Positions 53,346-62,145 of a DNA stretch of 64,000 nucleotides are shown here, in pieces. The first letter of the stretch is position 1. Each line of letters starts with the position of its first letter. Location of the stretch: contig NZ_CP028918.1 of the NCBI RefSeq assembly GCF_003060865.1, forward strand, positions 256,001 through 320,000. The letters run 5' to 3'. The translations under genes and the position numbers were made by a program. The stretch is from Gemmobacter aquarius (GTDB lineage Bacteria; Pseudomonadota; Alphaproteobacteria; Rhodobacterales; Rhodobacteraceae). The notes beneath the pieces were generated by a model. It was not told where the DNA came from and searched no databases. It was given only the letters and a program-made list of their open reading frames with translations.

Positions 53346-54326
53346 ATGAAAGCCCTTATCTTCGACAAGCCGAACCAGCCGGTCGTGACGGATATCCAGA
53401 CGCCGTCGATCAACGAGAACGAGGTTCTTGTCCGGTCGCGCCGCGTGGGGATTTGCCATTCGGATTACGAATTGCTTGCGGGCAACTATATCATCCCGAT
53501 CTCGTATCCCGTCACACCCGGCCATGAATGGGTGGGCGAAGTGGTCGAGGTCGGCCGCAACGTCAAGGGTTTGCAGCGCGGCGACCGTGTGGTTGGCGAA
53601 TGCGTGATCCGCACGCCGGAACGTATCCACCATTTCGGTTTCTCGATGGATGGAGCGAACCGCGAGTTCTTTGCCGCCCGCCCCGAGTGGCTGCACAAGC
53701 TGCCCGATGGTGTGGATGACGCAAAGGGCGCGCTGATCGAGCCGTTCACCTGCGGTTACTATGCCGTGCTGCGGCATGGCGGGGTGGATGCATCGCAGAC
53801 CGTGGTGGTTTCGGGTGGCGGGACCATCGGCCTTGTGTCGGCGGCGGCGGCGATTGGCATGGGCGCGCAGGTGATCGTGGTCGATCCGGTGCCGCTGCGG
53901 CGCGAAATCGCGATGCGGCTGGGGGCCGTCGGCACGGTCGATCCGTCTGCGGGCAATGCCGTGGAAGCGGTGACCGAGATGACCAAGGGCGGCGCCGATC
54001 TGGTGGTCGAGGCTGCGGGGCATCCGTCATCGCTGGCCAATGTGTTCGACTATGCACGGCCCGAAGGGTTCGTTTCGATGGTGGGCATCAGCATCGGGCA
54101 GAAGATTCCGGTCGAGCTGGGCAAGATCCAGATCAAGGACCTGACCGTGCGCGGCTGCATCGGGTCGCCCGGTGTGTGGCCTGCGGCGATCCGGTTTCTG
54201 GAGCGCACGGGGATCGACCTGTCGCCGATCCAGACCCACAGCTTTGGTCTGGATGATGCGATCACGGCTTACGAGTTGGGCAAGGACCCGACCAAGGCCG
54301 TGAAGATCACGCTTGAGATCGCCTGA
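53346..54326 (+). CDS. Zinc-type medium-chain dehydrogenase, second copy
   Basis: A 326-residue MDR enzyme with catalytic zinc residues in RVGICHSDYELL (Cys), TPGHEWVGEVVEVG (His, Glu) and GALIEPFTCGYYAV. The NAD fold is TVVVSGGGTIGLVSAAAAIG. The structural zinc lobe is missing, the region between GDRVVGECV and EFFAARPEWL having no Cys cluster. It is short for the family. It lies 12 bases after the Gfo/Idh/MocA gene. Probable role: oxidising a hydroxyl of the imported compound. Confidence 0.87.
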   Translation: MKALIFDKPNQPVVTDIQTPSINENEVLVRSRRVGICHSDYELLAGNYIIPISYPVTPGHEWVGEVVEVGRNVKGLQRGDRVVGECVIRTPERIHHFGFSMDGANREFFAARPEWLHKLPDGVDDAKGALIEPFTCGYYAVLRHGGVDASQTVVVSGGGTIGLVSAAAAIGMGAQVIVVDPVPLRREIAMRLGAVGTVDPSAGNAVEAVTEMTKGGADLVVEAAGHPSSLANVFDYARPEGFVSMVGISIGQKIPVELGKIQIKDLTVRGCIGSPGVWPAAIRFLERTGIDLSPIQTHSFGLDDAITAYELGKDPTKAVKITLEIA

Positions 54327-54356
54327 CGAAACGCGACCGGGGAGGGGAGCAAAACG

Positions 54357-55385
54357 ATGGCGCAAGGGATGCAAGCGGCAACGGCGCAGGGCGGCTTTGG
54401 TCTGACGCAGGTCAGGCTGGCGCGGGGCTTTGTCACGGTGGTCGTGTCGACCGTGCTGCTGCTGCTGGTCTGTCTGGTCTTTGCGCCGTCGGCCGTCTCG
54501 GCTGGCGGGTTGGCTGGAAGCCTGCCTTTCGCGGCGGTGATTGCCATCGTGGGGCTTGGGCAGATGCTGGTGGTGCAGCAGGGCGGGTTCGACCTGTCGC
54601 TGGCGGGCGGTGTATCGCTGGCGGTGGTGGTGACGACCCACCTTTCGGGCGGCAACGATGCGGACCTGCTTTCGTCGGTGATGATCGCCTTTGGCTTTGC
54701 GCTGGTTGCGGGATGCGTCAACGGCATCCTTGTCGGGGTGATACGGCTGAACGCCATTATCGCGACCATCGGGATGAACGCGCTGCTTTACGGGGCCGTG
54801 TTCGCGGTGTCGGGGGGCGTGCCGCGTATCACGACGCCGCTGATGGCGGAAATTGCGGGGGGCAAGACGTTCGGCCTGCCCAATTCGGTGCTGTTCGCGG
54901 TGGTGATCATGGTGGTTGTCAGCTTTGTGCTGAAAGCCTCGGTCGCGGGTCGCCGGTTCGAGGCGATCGGGGCCAATCCGCAGGCCGCCCATGCGGCGGG
55001 GTTGCCTGTGCGACGCTATCAGGCCGCGGCCTATGTGCTGGCCCAACTGCTTTACTGCGTCGCGGGGGTGCTGATTTCGGGCATCACGCGCGAGCCTACG
55101 GCCTTTCAGGGCGACAGTCTGCTTTTGCCATCCGTTGCGGTGGTCGTGCTGGCAGGCACGTCGCTTCTGGGTGGTCGGGGTTTTCCGATTTCGACGGTCA
55201 TTGCCGCGTTCTTCCTGAACCAACTCAGCCAGTTCGCGCTTGCCGTCGGAGTGCCGTTCTCGGCCCAGACCATCATTCAGGCCTTGGCCTTGGTCTTTGG
55301 GATCGGCGTCTACTCGGTCCACTTCAAACGGGCCGCAACAAATCGCGCTACCATGTCCAACTCGGAGGAAACGGACGATGTCTAA
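54357..55385 (+). CDS. CUT2-type ABC transporter permease
   Basis: A 342-residue RbsC-like permease with about nine membrane helices. FAAVIAIVGLGQMLVVQQGGFDLSLAGGVSLA is the family hallmark, and NPQAAHAAGLPVRRYQAAAYVLAQ is the coupling segment. VAVVVLAGTSLLGGRGFPISTVIAAFF is near the C-terminus. The ribosome site GGAGGGGAG precedes it. It overlaps the binding-protein gene by eight bases. A second permease half is fused to the ATPase downstream, so the channel is probably a heterodimer. Confidence 0.92.
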   Translation: MAQGMQAATAQGGFGLTQVRLARGFVTVVVSTVLLLLVCLVFAPSAVSAGGLAGSLPFAAVIAIVGLGQMLVVQQGGFDLSLAGGVSLAVVVTTHLSGGNDADLLSSVMIAFGFALVAGCVNGILVGVIRLNAIIATIGMNALLYGAVFAVSGGVPRITTPLMAEIAGGKTFGLPNSVLFAVVIMVVVSFVLKASVAGRRFEAIGANPQAAHAAGLPVRRYQAAAYVLAQLLYCVAGVLISGITREPTAFQGDSLLLPSVAVVVLAGTSLLGGRGFPISTVIAAFFLNQLSQFALAVGVPFSAQTIIQALALVFGIGVYSVHFKRAATNRATMSNSEETDDV

Positions 55386-56439
55386 GACACTTACGCTGTC
55401 GTTGTCGCTGGCGACGATCACCCTGACCACGGCTTTGGCCACCACCACCGTGCTGGCGGAAACCCCGTCCTGGTGCGGGCCCAAGCAAGCCTCGCTTGCG
55501 CTGCTCGACGGCTTTGGCGGCAACAGCTGGCGCCTTGTCACCACCGCTTCCGGCAAGGAAGAAGCGGCGAAATGCCCGAGCATCACGCAGTATGAATATG
55601 CCGATGGTCAGGGCAACACCCAGAAGGCCATTTCGGACATCAACTCGATGGCGGCGCGCGGCATCAATGCCATGGTCGTCTTTGGCGATGCAGGCCCCGC
55701 TGTGCTGCCCGCGCTGACCAACGCGCACAAGGCAGGCACCATCGTGGTGCCCTACCGCGTGAACGTGGGCGGTGAAGAAGGCGTGAACTACGCCAAGTTC
55801 ATCGGGTCGTCCTTTGTCGAGGACGGCAAGAGCTGGGGCAACTGGATCAAGACCAACCTGCCCGATGGCGGCAACGTCCTGTTCCTGTCCGGCCCCGCCG
55901 GAAACAGCCAGGGTCTGGACGAGCTGGAAGGCATGAAATCGGTTCTGGATGACAAGTATGTCTTCATCAACCAAGAGCCGTTCGCCGTCACCAACTGGGA
56001 TCCGTCCTTGACCCAGCAGGTTCTGTCTGCCGAGATCGCCAAGAATGACAAGATCGACGTGATCGTGTCGGACTTCGGCCCGTCGCTTGTCGGCGCGCTG
56101 CCGGTGTTTGCGGAATTCAAGCGGTCGATCCCGATGCTTGCCACGTCGGACGGCAACTCGTTGTCGTGCTTCTGGGCGCAGAACCACGAAGCCAACCCGG
56201 ACTTCAAACTGTTCACGGTTGCGACCGGAAACGACAACGTGCGTCTGGCCGTGCAATGGGCAGTCGCGCTTGCCACCGATGGCACGCCGCCGGCTGACAA
56301 TATCTTCAAGGCTCCGGTCTATGAAGATTCGGTTTCGGGCACACCGAACCCGGTGACCTGCCGCGACGATCTGCCCGGCTCGATCTATCTGTCGGCCGAA
56401 ATGGCGGATGACGCGCAGGCCGCAGCGGTCGGCCAGTAA
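55378..56439 (+). CDS. CUT2-type ABC transporter substrate-binding protein
   Basis: A 353-residue periplasmic binding protein of the ribose/galactose type (Peripla_BP_4). The signal peptide ends VLA-ETP. The mature part has ASLALLDGFGGNSWRLVTTA, DINSMAARGINAMVVFGDAG, AHKAGTIVVPYRVN and IDVIVSDFGPSLVGAL. Ligand identity is not predictable; two Cys pairs may form disulfides. A strong terminator-like hairpin lies directly after it. Confidence 0.9.
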   Translation: MSKTLTLSLSLATITLTTALATTTVLAETPSWCGPKQASLALLDGFGGNSWRLVTTASGKEEAAKCPSITQYEYADGQGNTQKAISDINSMAARGINAMVVFGDAGPAVLPALTNAHKAGTIVVPYRVNVGGEEGVNYAKFIGSSFVEDGKSWGNWIKTNLPDGGNVLFLSGPAGNSQGLDELEGMKSVLDDKYVFINQEPFAVTNWDPSLTQQVLSAEIAKNDKIDVIVSDFGPSLVGALPVFAEFKRSIPMLATSDGNSLSCFWAQNHEANPDFKLFTVATGNDNVRLAVQWAVALATDGTPPADNIFKAPVYEDSVSGTPNPVTCRDDLPGSIYLSAEMADDAQAAAVGQ

Positions 56440-56445
56440 GTGAAT

Positions 56446-56483
56446 TCCGGCCCGCGGCAGGTGCTGCGGGCCGGACCCTTTTT
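56446..56483 (+). terminator. Hairpin and T-tract between ABC genes
   Basis: TCCGGCCCGC-GGCA pairs with TGC-TGCGGGCCGGA (13 of 14) and is followed by CCCTTTTT. Because the ATPase gene follows on the same strand, this probably reduces read-through and gives more binding protein than transporter, as in many ABC operons. Confidence 0.8.
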
Positions 56484-56509
56484 CCCGTTTCGGGACAGCA
56501 GGACAGGTC

Positions 56510-59035
56510 ATGCCCGAGGTAGCAGCGATGAACGACATGCAGGTGCAGGATGCCGCCCCGGCGGCGCTGGTCGTGCCAAGGATACGGCTTTCCGGCATCA
56601 CCAAGACCTTTGCCGGTGTCACGGCTCTGGCGGATGTGTCGGTCGAAATCTATCCGGGCGAGGTTCATGCCATCCTTGGCGAGAACGGCGCGGGCAAGTC
56701 CACGCTGATGAACGTGATCGCGGGTGTGTTCCGGCCCGATACCGGCACGGTCGAATTCGACGGGGTGACCGTCAGCCCGATGACGCCGGAAAAGGCCGCA
56801 GCACTGGGCGTTTCGGTGTCCTACCAGCATCCGGCTGTGCTTGACGATCTTTCCGTGCTGGAAAACCTGCGCGTGGCGCTGCCCGCGCGGGTTTTTGCTG
56901 CGGGCGACCCTGAGCGCATCGCACGGGGAATGCTTGACGATGTCGGTCTGGATGTCGGGCTGCATCTGCGGGCCGATGCGCTGACGGTGGCGCAAAAGCA
57001 CCTGTTGGAAATCGCCAAGGCGCTGGCGACGCGCCCGCCGGTCCTGATCTTGGACGAGCCGACCGCCGCGCTTGACCAGGACGCGACCGAGATGCTGTTC
57101 GACCGCATCCGTTCCGTCGTGGCGCAGGGAACGGCGGTGATCTACATCACACACCGTCTGGCCGAACTGCGCCAGATCGCGCATCGCGTCACCGTGCTGC
57201 GCGACGGGCGGTTCAAGGGCGGGGCGTTGGTGCGCGACGTGACGGATGACGACCTGATGGCGATGATCGTCGGGCGCAGCCTTGCTTCGGCCTTTCCGCC
57301 CAAATGCGCCGAGGGCGCACCGGCGACGAATTTTGCCGTAAGCGGTCTGTCGGGCCGCAAATTCCACGACGTGCGTTTCGCCGTCGGACGCGGGCAGATC
57401 ATCGGGGTCGCCGGAGTCGAGGGCAACGGTCAGGCGCAACTGATGCGGGCACTGGCGGGGCTTGAGTCGTGGAGCGGGGAGATCCGCCTTGACGACAAGA
57501 CATTGACCGCTGCGGACGTGAAACAGAAGTCGGCCTATATGCCGTCGGACCGCCATTCCGAAGGGATCATCGCCGATCTGACGGTGCGCGAGAACGCCAC
57601 TTTCTCTGCGCTGGACCAGCTAAGCCATCTGGGCATCGTGAACCGTCGCGCCGAACGTGACGAGGTCAAGCGGCTGTTCGGATCGCTTGCGGTCAAGACG
57701 CCGGGGCTGGAGGCCAAGATCCTGTCGCTGTCGGGTGGCAACCAGCAAAAGGTCGTCATGGCGCGGGCGCTGATGTCGAAGCCCGGTTTCATTCTGGCGG
57801 ACGAGCCGACCCAAGGCGTCGATGTGGGCGCAAGGTTCGAGATCTACCGCATCCTGCGCGAGGTGTCGCAAGCGGGCACGCCGGTGATCGTCAATTCGTC
57901 GGACGCGGCCGAACTGGAGGGGCTGTGCGATATCGTCATCGTCATGTCGCGGGGCCGCGTGGCCGAAACGCTGCGGGGCGAGGACGTGACCGAAGAGAGG
58001 ATCGTGGCGGCAGCGGTCAAGGCGCAGACGCATATAGCCGGCGACGATGCGGTGCAGAGACTGCCCGCGAAGAAACGGCCCCTGCACGATTTCATCCAGA
58101 GCGACAATGCGACGGTCGCGCCGCTTGCCATCGTGATCGCGGCGCTGGGGCTTTATGTGTTCAGCCAGAACGGCAACTATTTCTCGGCCTTCAACATCTC
58201 GAACATCCTGCTTCTGGCGACCGCGCTGGGGTTCATCGCGATGGGGCAGACCATTGCCCTGCTGATGGGCGGGATCGACCTTTCGGTCGGGCCTTTGGCG
58301 GGCTTTCTGGTGGTGGTGGCGTCGTTCTTCATCAACGATGGCCAGTCGCCGCAGACCATCGCGCTGGGGTTCGCGCTGATGTTCGCGGGGGCGCTGGTGG
58401 TGGGGTCGATCAACGGGTTGTTGATACGCTTTGCCAATTTCACCCCGATCGCGGCGACGCTTGCCATGTATATCGGCCTGCAAGGCATGAGCTTCGTGCT
58501 GCGTGACGGGCCGGACGGTTACATCAACTTTGCGGTGATGGATTTCATCGGCTGGAAGCTGGGACCGATCCCTGTGGCGTTTATCGTGCTGGTCGCCGTG
58601 GCGCTGCTGGCCGAATACGGGCTGCGCTACCACCGCGCCGGATGGCAGTTGCGGTCCATCGGGTCGGACGAAGGCGCTGCGCGGCGGATGGGTATCCGCG
58701 TGGACCGTGTGGCAGTTGCGGGATACGTCGCCGTGGCGCTGTGCACGGCGCTGGGGGCGGTGATGCTGATGGTGCAGATCGGCGTCGGTGATCCGCAGCA
58801 GGGGGTAAGCTATACATTGGCCAGCATCACGGCGGTCGTGCTGGGCGGGACAAGTCTGCGGGGCGGGCGGGGCACGTTCATCGGCACCGTGATGGGCGCG
58901 GTCTTGCTGACCGAGGTGCTGAACGCGGTGTCGTTCCTCGGCCTGTCGCAGACCTATCAATACGTATTCCAGGGCGTGCTGATCCTTGCCGCGGCCCTGA
59001 TCTATTCGACGGCAAGAAGCCAGACCAAGGCCTGA
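56510..59035 (+). CDS. CUT2-type ABC ATPase-permease fusion
   Basis: An 841-residue fusion of RbsA- and RbsC-like proteins. First NBD: Walker A HAILGENGAGKSTLMNVIAG, signature region ALTVAQKHLLEIAKAL, Walker B PVLILDEPTAALD. Second NBD: degenerate Walker A GVEGNGQAQLMRALAG, signature SLSGGNQQKVVMARAL, Walker B ILADEPTQGVDVGA. From about residue 525 a permease begins (LGFIAMGQTIALLMGGIDLSVG, ITAVVLGGTSLRGGRGTFIG). The ATG at 56510 was used; one at 56528 is possible. Separate proteins are the norm, so the fusion fixes stoichiometry at one ATPase per one permease half. Confidence 0.93.
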   Translation: MPEVAAMNDMQVQDAAPAALVVPRIRLSGITKTFAGVTALADVSVEIYPGEVHAILGENGAGKSTLMNVIAGVFRPDTGTVEFDGVTVSPMTPEKAAALGVSVSYQHPAVLDDLSVLENLRVALPARVFAAGDPERIARGMLDDVGLDVGLHLRADALTVAQKHLLEIAKALATRPPVLILDEPTAALDQDATEMLFDRIRSVVAQGTAVIYITHRLAELRQIAHRVTVLRDGRFKGGALVRDVTDDDLMAMIVGRSLASAFPPKCAEGAPATNFAVSGLSGRKFHDVRFAVGRGQIIGVAGVEGNGQAQLMRALAGLESWSGEIRLDDKTLTAADVKQKSAYMPSDRHSEGIIADLTVRENATFSALDQLSHLGIVNRRAERDEVKRLFGSLAVKTPGLEAKILSLSGGNQQKVVMARALMSKPGFILADEPTQGVDVGARFEIYRILREVSQAGTPVIVNSSDAAELEGLCDIVIVMSRGRVAETLRGEDVTEERIVAAAVKAQTHIAGDDAVQRLPAKKRPLHDFIQSDNATVAPLAIVIAALGLYVFSQNGNYFSAFNISNILLLATALGFIAMGQTIALLMGGIDLSVGPLAGFLVVVASFFINDGQSPQTIALGFALMFAGALVVGSINGLLIRFANFTPIAATLAMYIGLQGMSFVLRDGPDGYINFAVMDFIGWKLGPIPVAFIVLVAVALLAEYGLRYHRAGWQLRSIGSDEGAARRMGIRVDRVAVAGYVAVALCTALGAVMLMVQIGVGDPQQGVSYTLASITAVVLGGTSLRGGRGTFIGTVMGAVLLTEVLNAVSFLGLSQTYQYVFQGVLILAAALIYSTARSQTKA

Positions 59036-59122
59036 CGCCGCCCGATACCGCAAGCATGGCCCGATCGGGTTCGGCCTCGGCCGCTTGCGGGCAGGTGCGC
59101 GCATTTCGACAAAGGAAACCGG

Positions 59123-59986
59123 ATGACAAAAGTGCCAGATATTCAGTTCTTTACGGAAAGCGGCTCGGTCGAGGCTGTGAATGGCCGGATCGGAGCGGGC
59201 ACAGAGCCACGGCTGGCGCATGTGATGCAGCGGCTTGTCGAACATCTGCATGCCTTCATCAAGGATGTCGGCCTGACCCAAGAGGAATGGGAAGCGGCCA
59301 TCGGTTTTCTGACGCGCACGGGCCAGATGTGCGATGGCAACCGGCAGGAATTCATCTTGCTGTCGGATGTTCTAGGCGTGTCGATGCTGGTCGATGCGAT
59401 CAACAACCGCCGCCCGGTCGGGGCGACCGAAAACACGGTGCTTGGCCCGTTCCATGTCGACGGCGCGCCGGAATACCCGATGGGGGCGAACATCACCAAG
59501 GACGGCGGGACCGAGACCTGCCTTTTCGAGGGTCGCGTGACGGACCTTGACGGCAACCCGCTAGAAGGCGTGCGGATCGATGTGTGGTCCGACAACGAGG
59601 ACGGCTTTTATGACGTGCAGCAACCGGGGCAGCAGCCCGAGCACAACAACCGTGGCGTCTTTGTCACGGGGCCGGACGGGCATTACCGCTTTCGCGGTAT
59701 CAAGCCGGTTTCCTATCCGATCCCGGCGGACGGGCCGGTGGGACAGCTTCTTGAACGGCTCAGGCGTCACCCGTGGCGGCCTGCCCATATGCATTTCATC
59801 GTCAGTTGCGACGGGTTCGAGACGGTGGTCACGCATACCTTTGTGGCGGGCGATGACTACCTGACATCGGACGCGGTTTTCGGTGTGAAAGACACTCTGA
59901 TTGCACCGTTCGAGCTGGTCGAAGGGGGCGAGACCAAGTGGCGGTCGACGTTCGACTTTGTGTTGAACCGCAGGGTAAAGGGCTGA
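59123..59986 (+). CDS. Hydroxyquinol 1,2-dioxygenase (intradiol)
   Basis: A 287-residue non-haem iron(III) intradiol dioxygenase. A helical linker domain (about 20-100) includes EEWEAAIGFLTRTGQMC and RQEFILLSDVLGVSMLVDAIN. The iron ligands are Tyr about 162 (DGFYDVQ), Tyr about 188 (GHYRFRGIKP), His about 222 and 224 (RPAHMHFIV). The sequence around LGPFHVDGAPEYPMGANI fits the hydroxyquinol/chlorocatechol branch. Together with the maleylacetate reductase in the island this points to hydroxyquinol, giving maleylacetate. Catechol is the main alternative substrate. Confidence 0.9.
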   Translation: MTKVPDIQFFTESGSVEAVNGRIGAGTEPRLAHVMQRLVEHLHAFIKDVGLTQEEWEAAIGFLTRTGQMCDGNRQEFILLSDVLGVSMLVDAINNRRPVGATENTVLGPFHVDGAPEYPMGANITKDGGTETCLFEGRVTDLDGNPLEGVRIDVWSDNEDGFYDVQQPGQQPEHNNRGVFVTGPDGHYRFRGIKPVSYPIPADGPVGQLLERLRRHPWRPAHMHFIVSCDGFETVVTHTFVAGDDYLTSDAVFGVKDTLIAPFELVEGGETKWRSTFDFVLNRRVKG

Positions 59987-59990
59987 GGGG

Positions 59991-61070
59991 ATGAACACCG
60001 ACATGACCGGGGCCAGCCTGAAACAAAGCCCGCGCATCGCCTTTCTGGGCACCGGAGCGCAGGGTGCATCTATCGCGGCGGATTTTGCGGCAGCGGGGCT
60101 GGATGTGACGTTCATCGACCAGTGGCCCGCGCATATCGAGGCGATCCGCGATAAAGGGATCACGGTGAACTTGCCGACGCGCAGTTTCAACGTGCGGGTT
60201 CCGGCGCTGCATCTGTGCCAGGTGGCCGAGATCAAGCAGCCCTTCGACCTGATCTTTCTGGTTGTAAAAGCATACGACACGCTTTGGGCCAGCCATCTTG
60301 CCAAGTCGGTTCTGGCGGAAGACGGATTCATCGTCGGGCTACAGAATGGCATGACCCATGAAGAGATCGCGTCGGTGGTCGGTCATCACCGCACCATTGG
60401 CGCTGTGATCGAAATCGCATCGAACATGTGGGTGCCGGGCATTACCAACCGCCAGAACGACCATGACGAAAGCTGGTTTGCGCTGGGTGCGCTGGACCCT
60501 GCCCAGCAACACCGCGTCGAAGGCGTGGCCGAGATACTGCGCCATTCGGGGCGGGTCGAGGTGGTCGACGACATCCGCTCGGCCAAGTGGATGAAACTGG
60601 TTGTGAATGCCGCCGAACTGATACCTTCCGCAATCATCGACACCGCGCTGAACGATGCCGCCCGCGCGCCCGGTATGCTGGACGTGATGCGCGAGGCGGG
60701 ATACGAGGCGATGCGTGCCGCCTTGGCGGACGGGGCGACGATCATGCCGATCATCGGGATGCCGCCAAGCATGAGCAACGATCCCGAACGCTACGTGGAC
60801 GAGATTTTCGCCGAAGTGCTCAAGACGTTCTCGCGCGAGGATACGCTGACGACGTCGCTTCAGGATTGGCGCAAGGGGCGGCGGGCCGAGGTGCGCGAGG
60901 TGAATGGTTGGGTTGTCGACATCCTGCGCGCCCACGGGCAGGCGGCACCGGTCAACCAACGGGTCGTAGAGATCGCGCTTGAGATCGAGGCGGGACTGAT
61001 CCGTCCCGACCAGAGGAATATCGCGCTTTTGAAGAGCGATTTGCAGCCCGCAGGTGCCGAGCGTGCCTAA
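59991..61070 (+). CDS. Ketopantoate reductase-like (ApbA/PanE) oxidoreductase
   Basis: A 359-residue protein with an N-terminal NADP fold (RIAFLGTGAQGASIAADFAAAG), then FDLIFLVVKAYDT, IVGLQNGMTHEEI and the catalytic Lys/Asn region SAKWMKLVVNAAELIPSAI. The length and C-terminus (TTSLQDWRKGRRAEVREVNG) fit the ApbA/PanE superfamily. Pathway context suggests reduction of a 2-oxo acid in the hydroxyquinol route rather than pantothenate synthesis. It starts four bases after the dioxygenase stop. Confidence 0.85.
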   Translation: MNTDMTGASLKQSPRIAFLGTGAQGASIAADFAAAGLDVTFIDQWPAHIEAIRDKGITVNLPTRSFNVRVPALHLCQVAEIKQPFDLIFLVVKAYDTLWASHLAKSVLAEDGFIVGLQNGMTHEEIASVVGHHRTIGAVIEIASNMWVPGITNRQNDHDESWFALGALDPAQQHRVEGVAEILRHSGRVEVVDDIRSAKWMKLVVNAAELIPSAIIDTALNDAARAPGMLDVMREAGYEAMRAALADGATIMPIIGMPPSMSNDPERYVDEIFAEVLKTFSREDTLTTSLQDWRKGRRAEVREVNGWVVDILRAHGQAAPVNQRVVEIALEIEAGLIRPDQRNIALLKSDLQPAGAERA

Positions 61071-61404
61071 CGTAAAGATCTATGTGGACGAGAGTGTTCT
61101 GGCAGGCGTAACGGAGCGGTCGGAGGCCGCTATGGCCGAACTTCGGCGCTATCTCTGCGAGGCGTTGGGCGTGACAGACGCGGCCTGTCATATCGTCCTG
61201 ATCGGGGTGAAATCCCCCGCCGGCCAGACGCCCGCGAATGTCGAACTGGTGCTTTTGCGCAGGCAGGATCGGACAAGCGAGGTGATGACAGCGTTTTGCA
61301 GCCGGTTGCGCGACCTGATGACCGGGTGGCTCGGGTGCCAGACGGCCATCCGTTGCACCTTGATGGAGACGGAACTGTATTTCGTGGCGCGCCAGCCAAC
61401 CTGA
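61063..61404 (+). CDS. Tautomerase-like protein
   Basis: A 113-residue protein starting at a GTG at 61063, so that the mature chain would begin with Pro (PNVKIYVDESVLAG), as needed for the catalytic Pro-1 of the 4-oxalocrotonate tautomerase superfamily. An earlier GTG at 61054 is possible. The rest (LGVTDAACHIVLIGVKSP, ELYFVARQ) is only loosely similar to known members. It overlaps the previous gene by eight bases and ends the operon; keto-enol conversion of maleylacetate or a related intermediate is plausible. Confidence 0.6.
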   Translation: MPNVKIYVDESVLAGVTERSEAAMAELRRYLCEALGVTDAACHIVLIGVKSPAGQTPANVELVLLRRQDRTSEVMTAFCSRLRDLMTGWLGCQTAIRCTLMETELYFVARQPT

Positions 61405-61581
61405 GCTTCCGTGCAGCACGCGCGGCCTGACGTGGACCGAGGCGGAAGGGCGCCATATCTGCAAAGCGGTCGCTAGAGCGGCTATCGCAAGATTATGCTG
61501 CACCGGCGCGGTGGTGTGATTTTTTGCTTGACGGTGCGTATCATATGTAATAGTGGTATCGACACACAAACGGAACACATC

Positions 61582-62010
61582 ATGCCAACCAGCACCCGCT
61601 TTGCCGTAGCCACCCATATCCTGACCGCGCTTGCCGTGACCGGCGACAAGCCGCTTCGGTCGGAAGATCTTGCCGTCACGGTCAATACCGGGGCCGTGGT
61701 GATCCGCGGGCTTTTGTCGCGTCTGGCCGAGGCAGGGTTGACCCGGTCGCAGCTTGGCAGCGGCGGCGGGGCACTCCTTGCGAAGGCTGCCAACGAAATT
61801 CGCTTGCTCGATGTCTATTGCGCTGTCGAGGATACGGAACTGTTCGCGGTCCATCGCCAGCCGCCCAGCGCGGTTTGTCCGGTGGGGGCCAATATTCTTG
61901 GTGCCATCAACCCCACGCTGGCGCGGGCAAGAGCGGCGATGGAGGCCGAGCTTGGTCGCACGACGATTGCCGAGATAGCAGAGACTGTTTCCGCTGCCGC
62001 ACGTGTCTGA
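61582..62010 (+). CDS. Rrf2-family transcriptional regulator
   Basis: A 142-residue Rrf2 protein: RFAVATHILTALAV, SEDLAVTVNTGAVVIRGLLSRLAEAG (winged helix) and GSGGGALLAKAANEIRLLDVYCAVED. A single Cys (about 97) rather than the three-Cys cluster set of IscR/NsrR suggests redox or thiol sensing like YwnA/CymR-type members. A TTGACG sequence lies 49 bases upstream. The next gene, an NADP-binding reductase, is a typical partner. Confidence 0.85.
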   Translation: MPTSTRFAVATHILTALAVTGDKPLRSEDLAVTVNTGAVVIRGLLSRLAEAGLTRSQLGSGGGALLAKAANEIRLLDVYCAVEDTELFAVHRQPPSAVCPVGANILGAINPTLARARAAMEAELGRTTIAEIAETVSAAARV

Positions 62011-62145
62011 AAACACGGGTTTCGTGTCAGACGCAGGCTAAGAAATGTCGGTGTGCAGTTAACACACATTCATATAATCGACCGGACAGTAAATGGGCGC
62101 TGACGATCTTCCCCTTACGGCCCAGTTTTAAGAGTGGAGAATGAA

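Noticed and set aside
59991..61070. Pantothenate-pathway panE
   Set aside because: The fold fits, but the operon context is aromatic catabolism and no other pantothenate gene is near; a generic name is safer.
42262..61404. Catabolic island as an integrative element inserted at tRNA-Pro
   Set aside because: The tRNA lies right beside the island, but no integrase and no direct repeat of the tRNA 3' end were found at the far side. A site-specific insertion is possible but unsupported.
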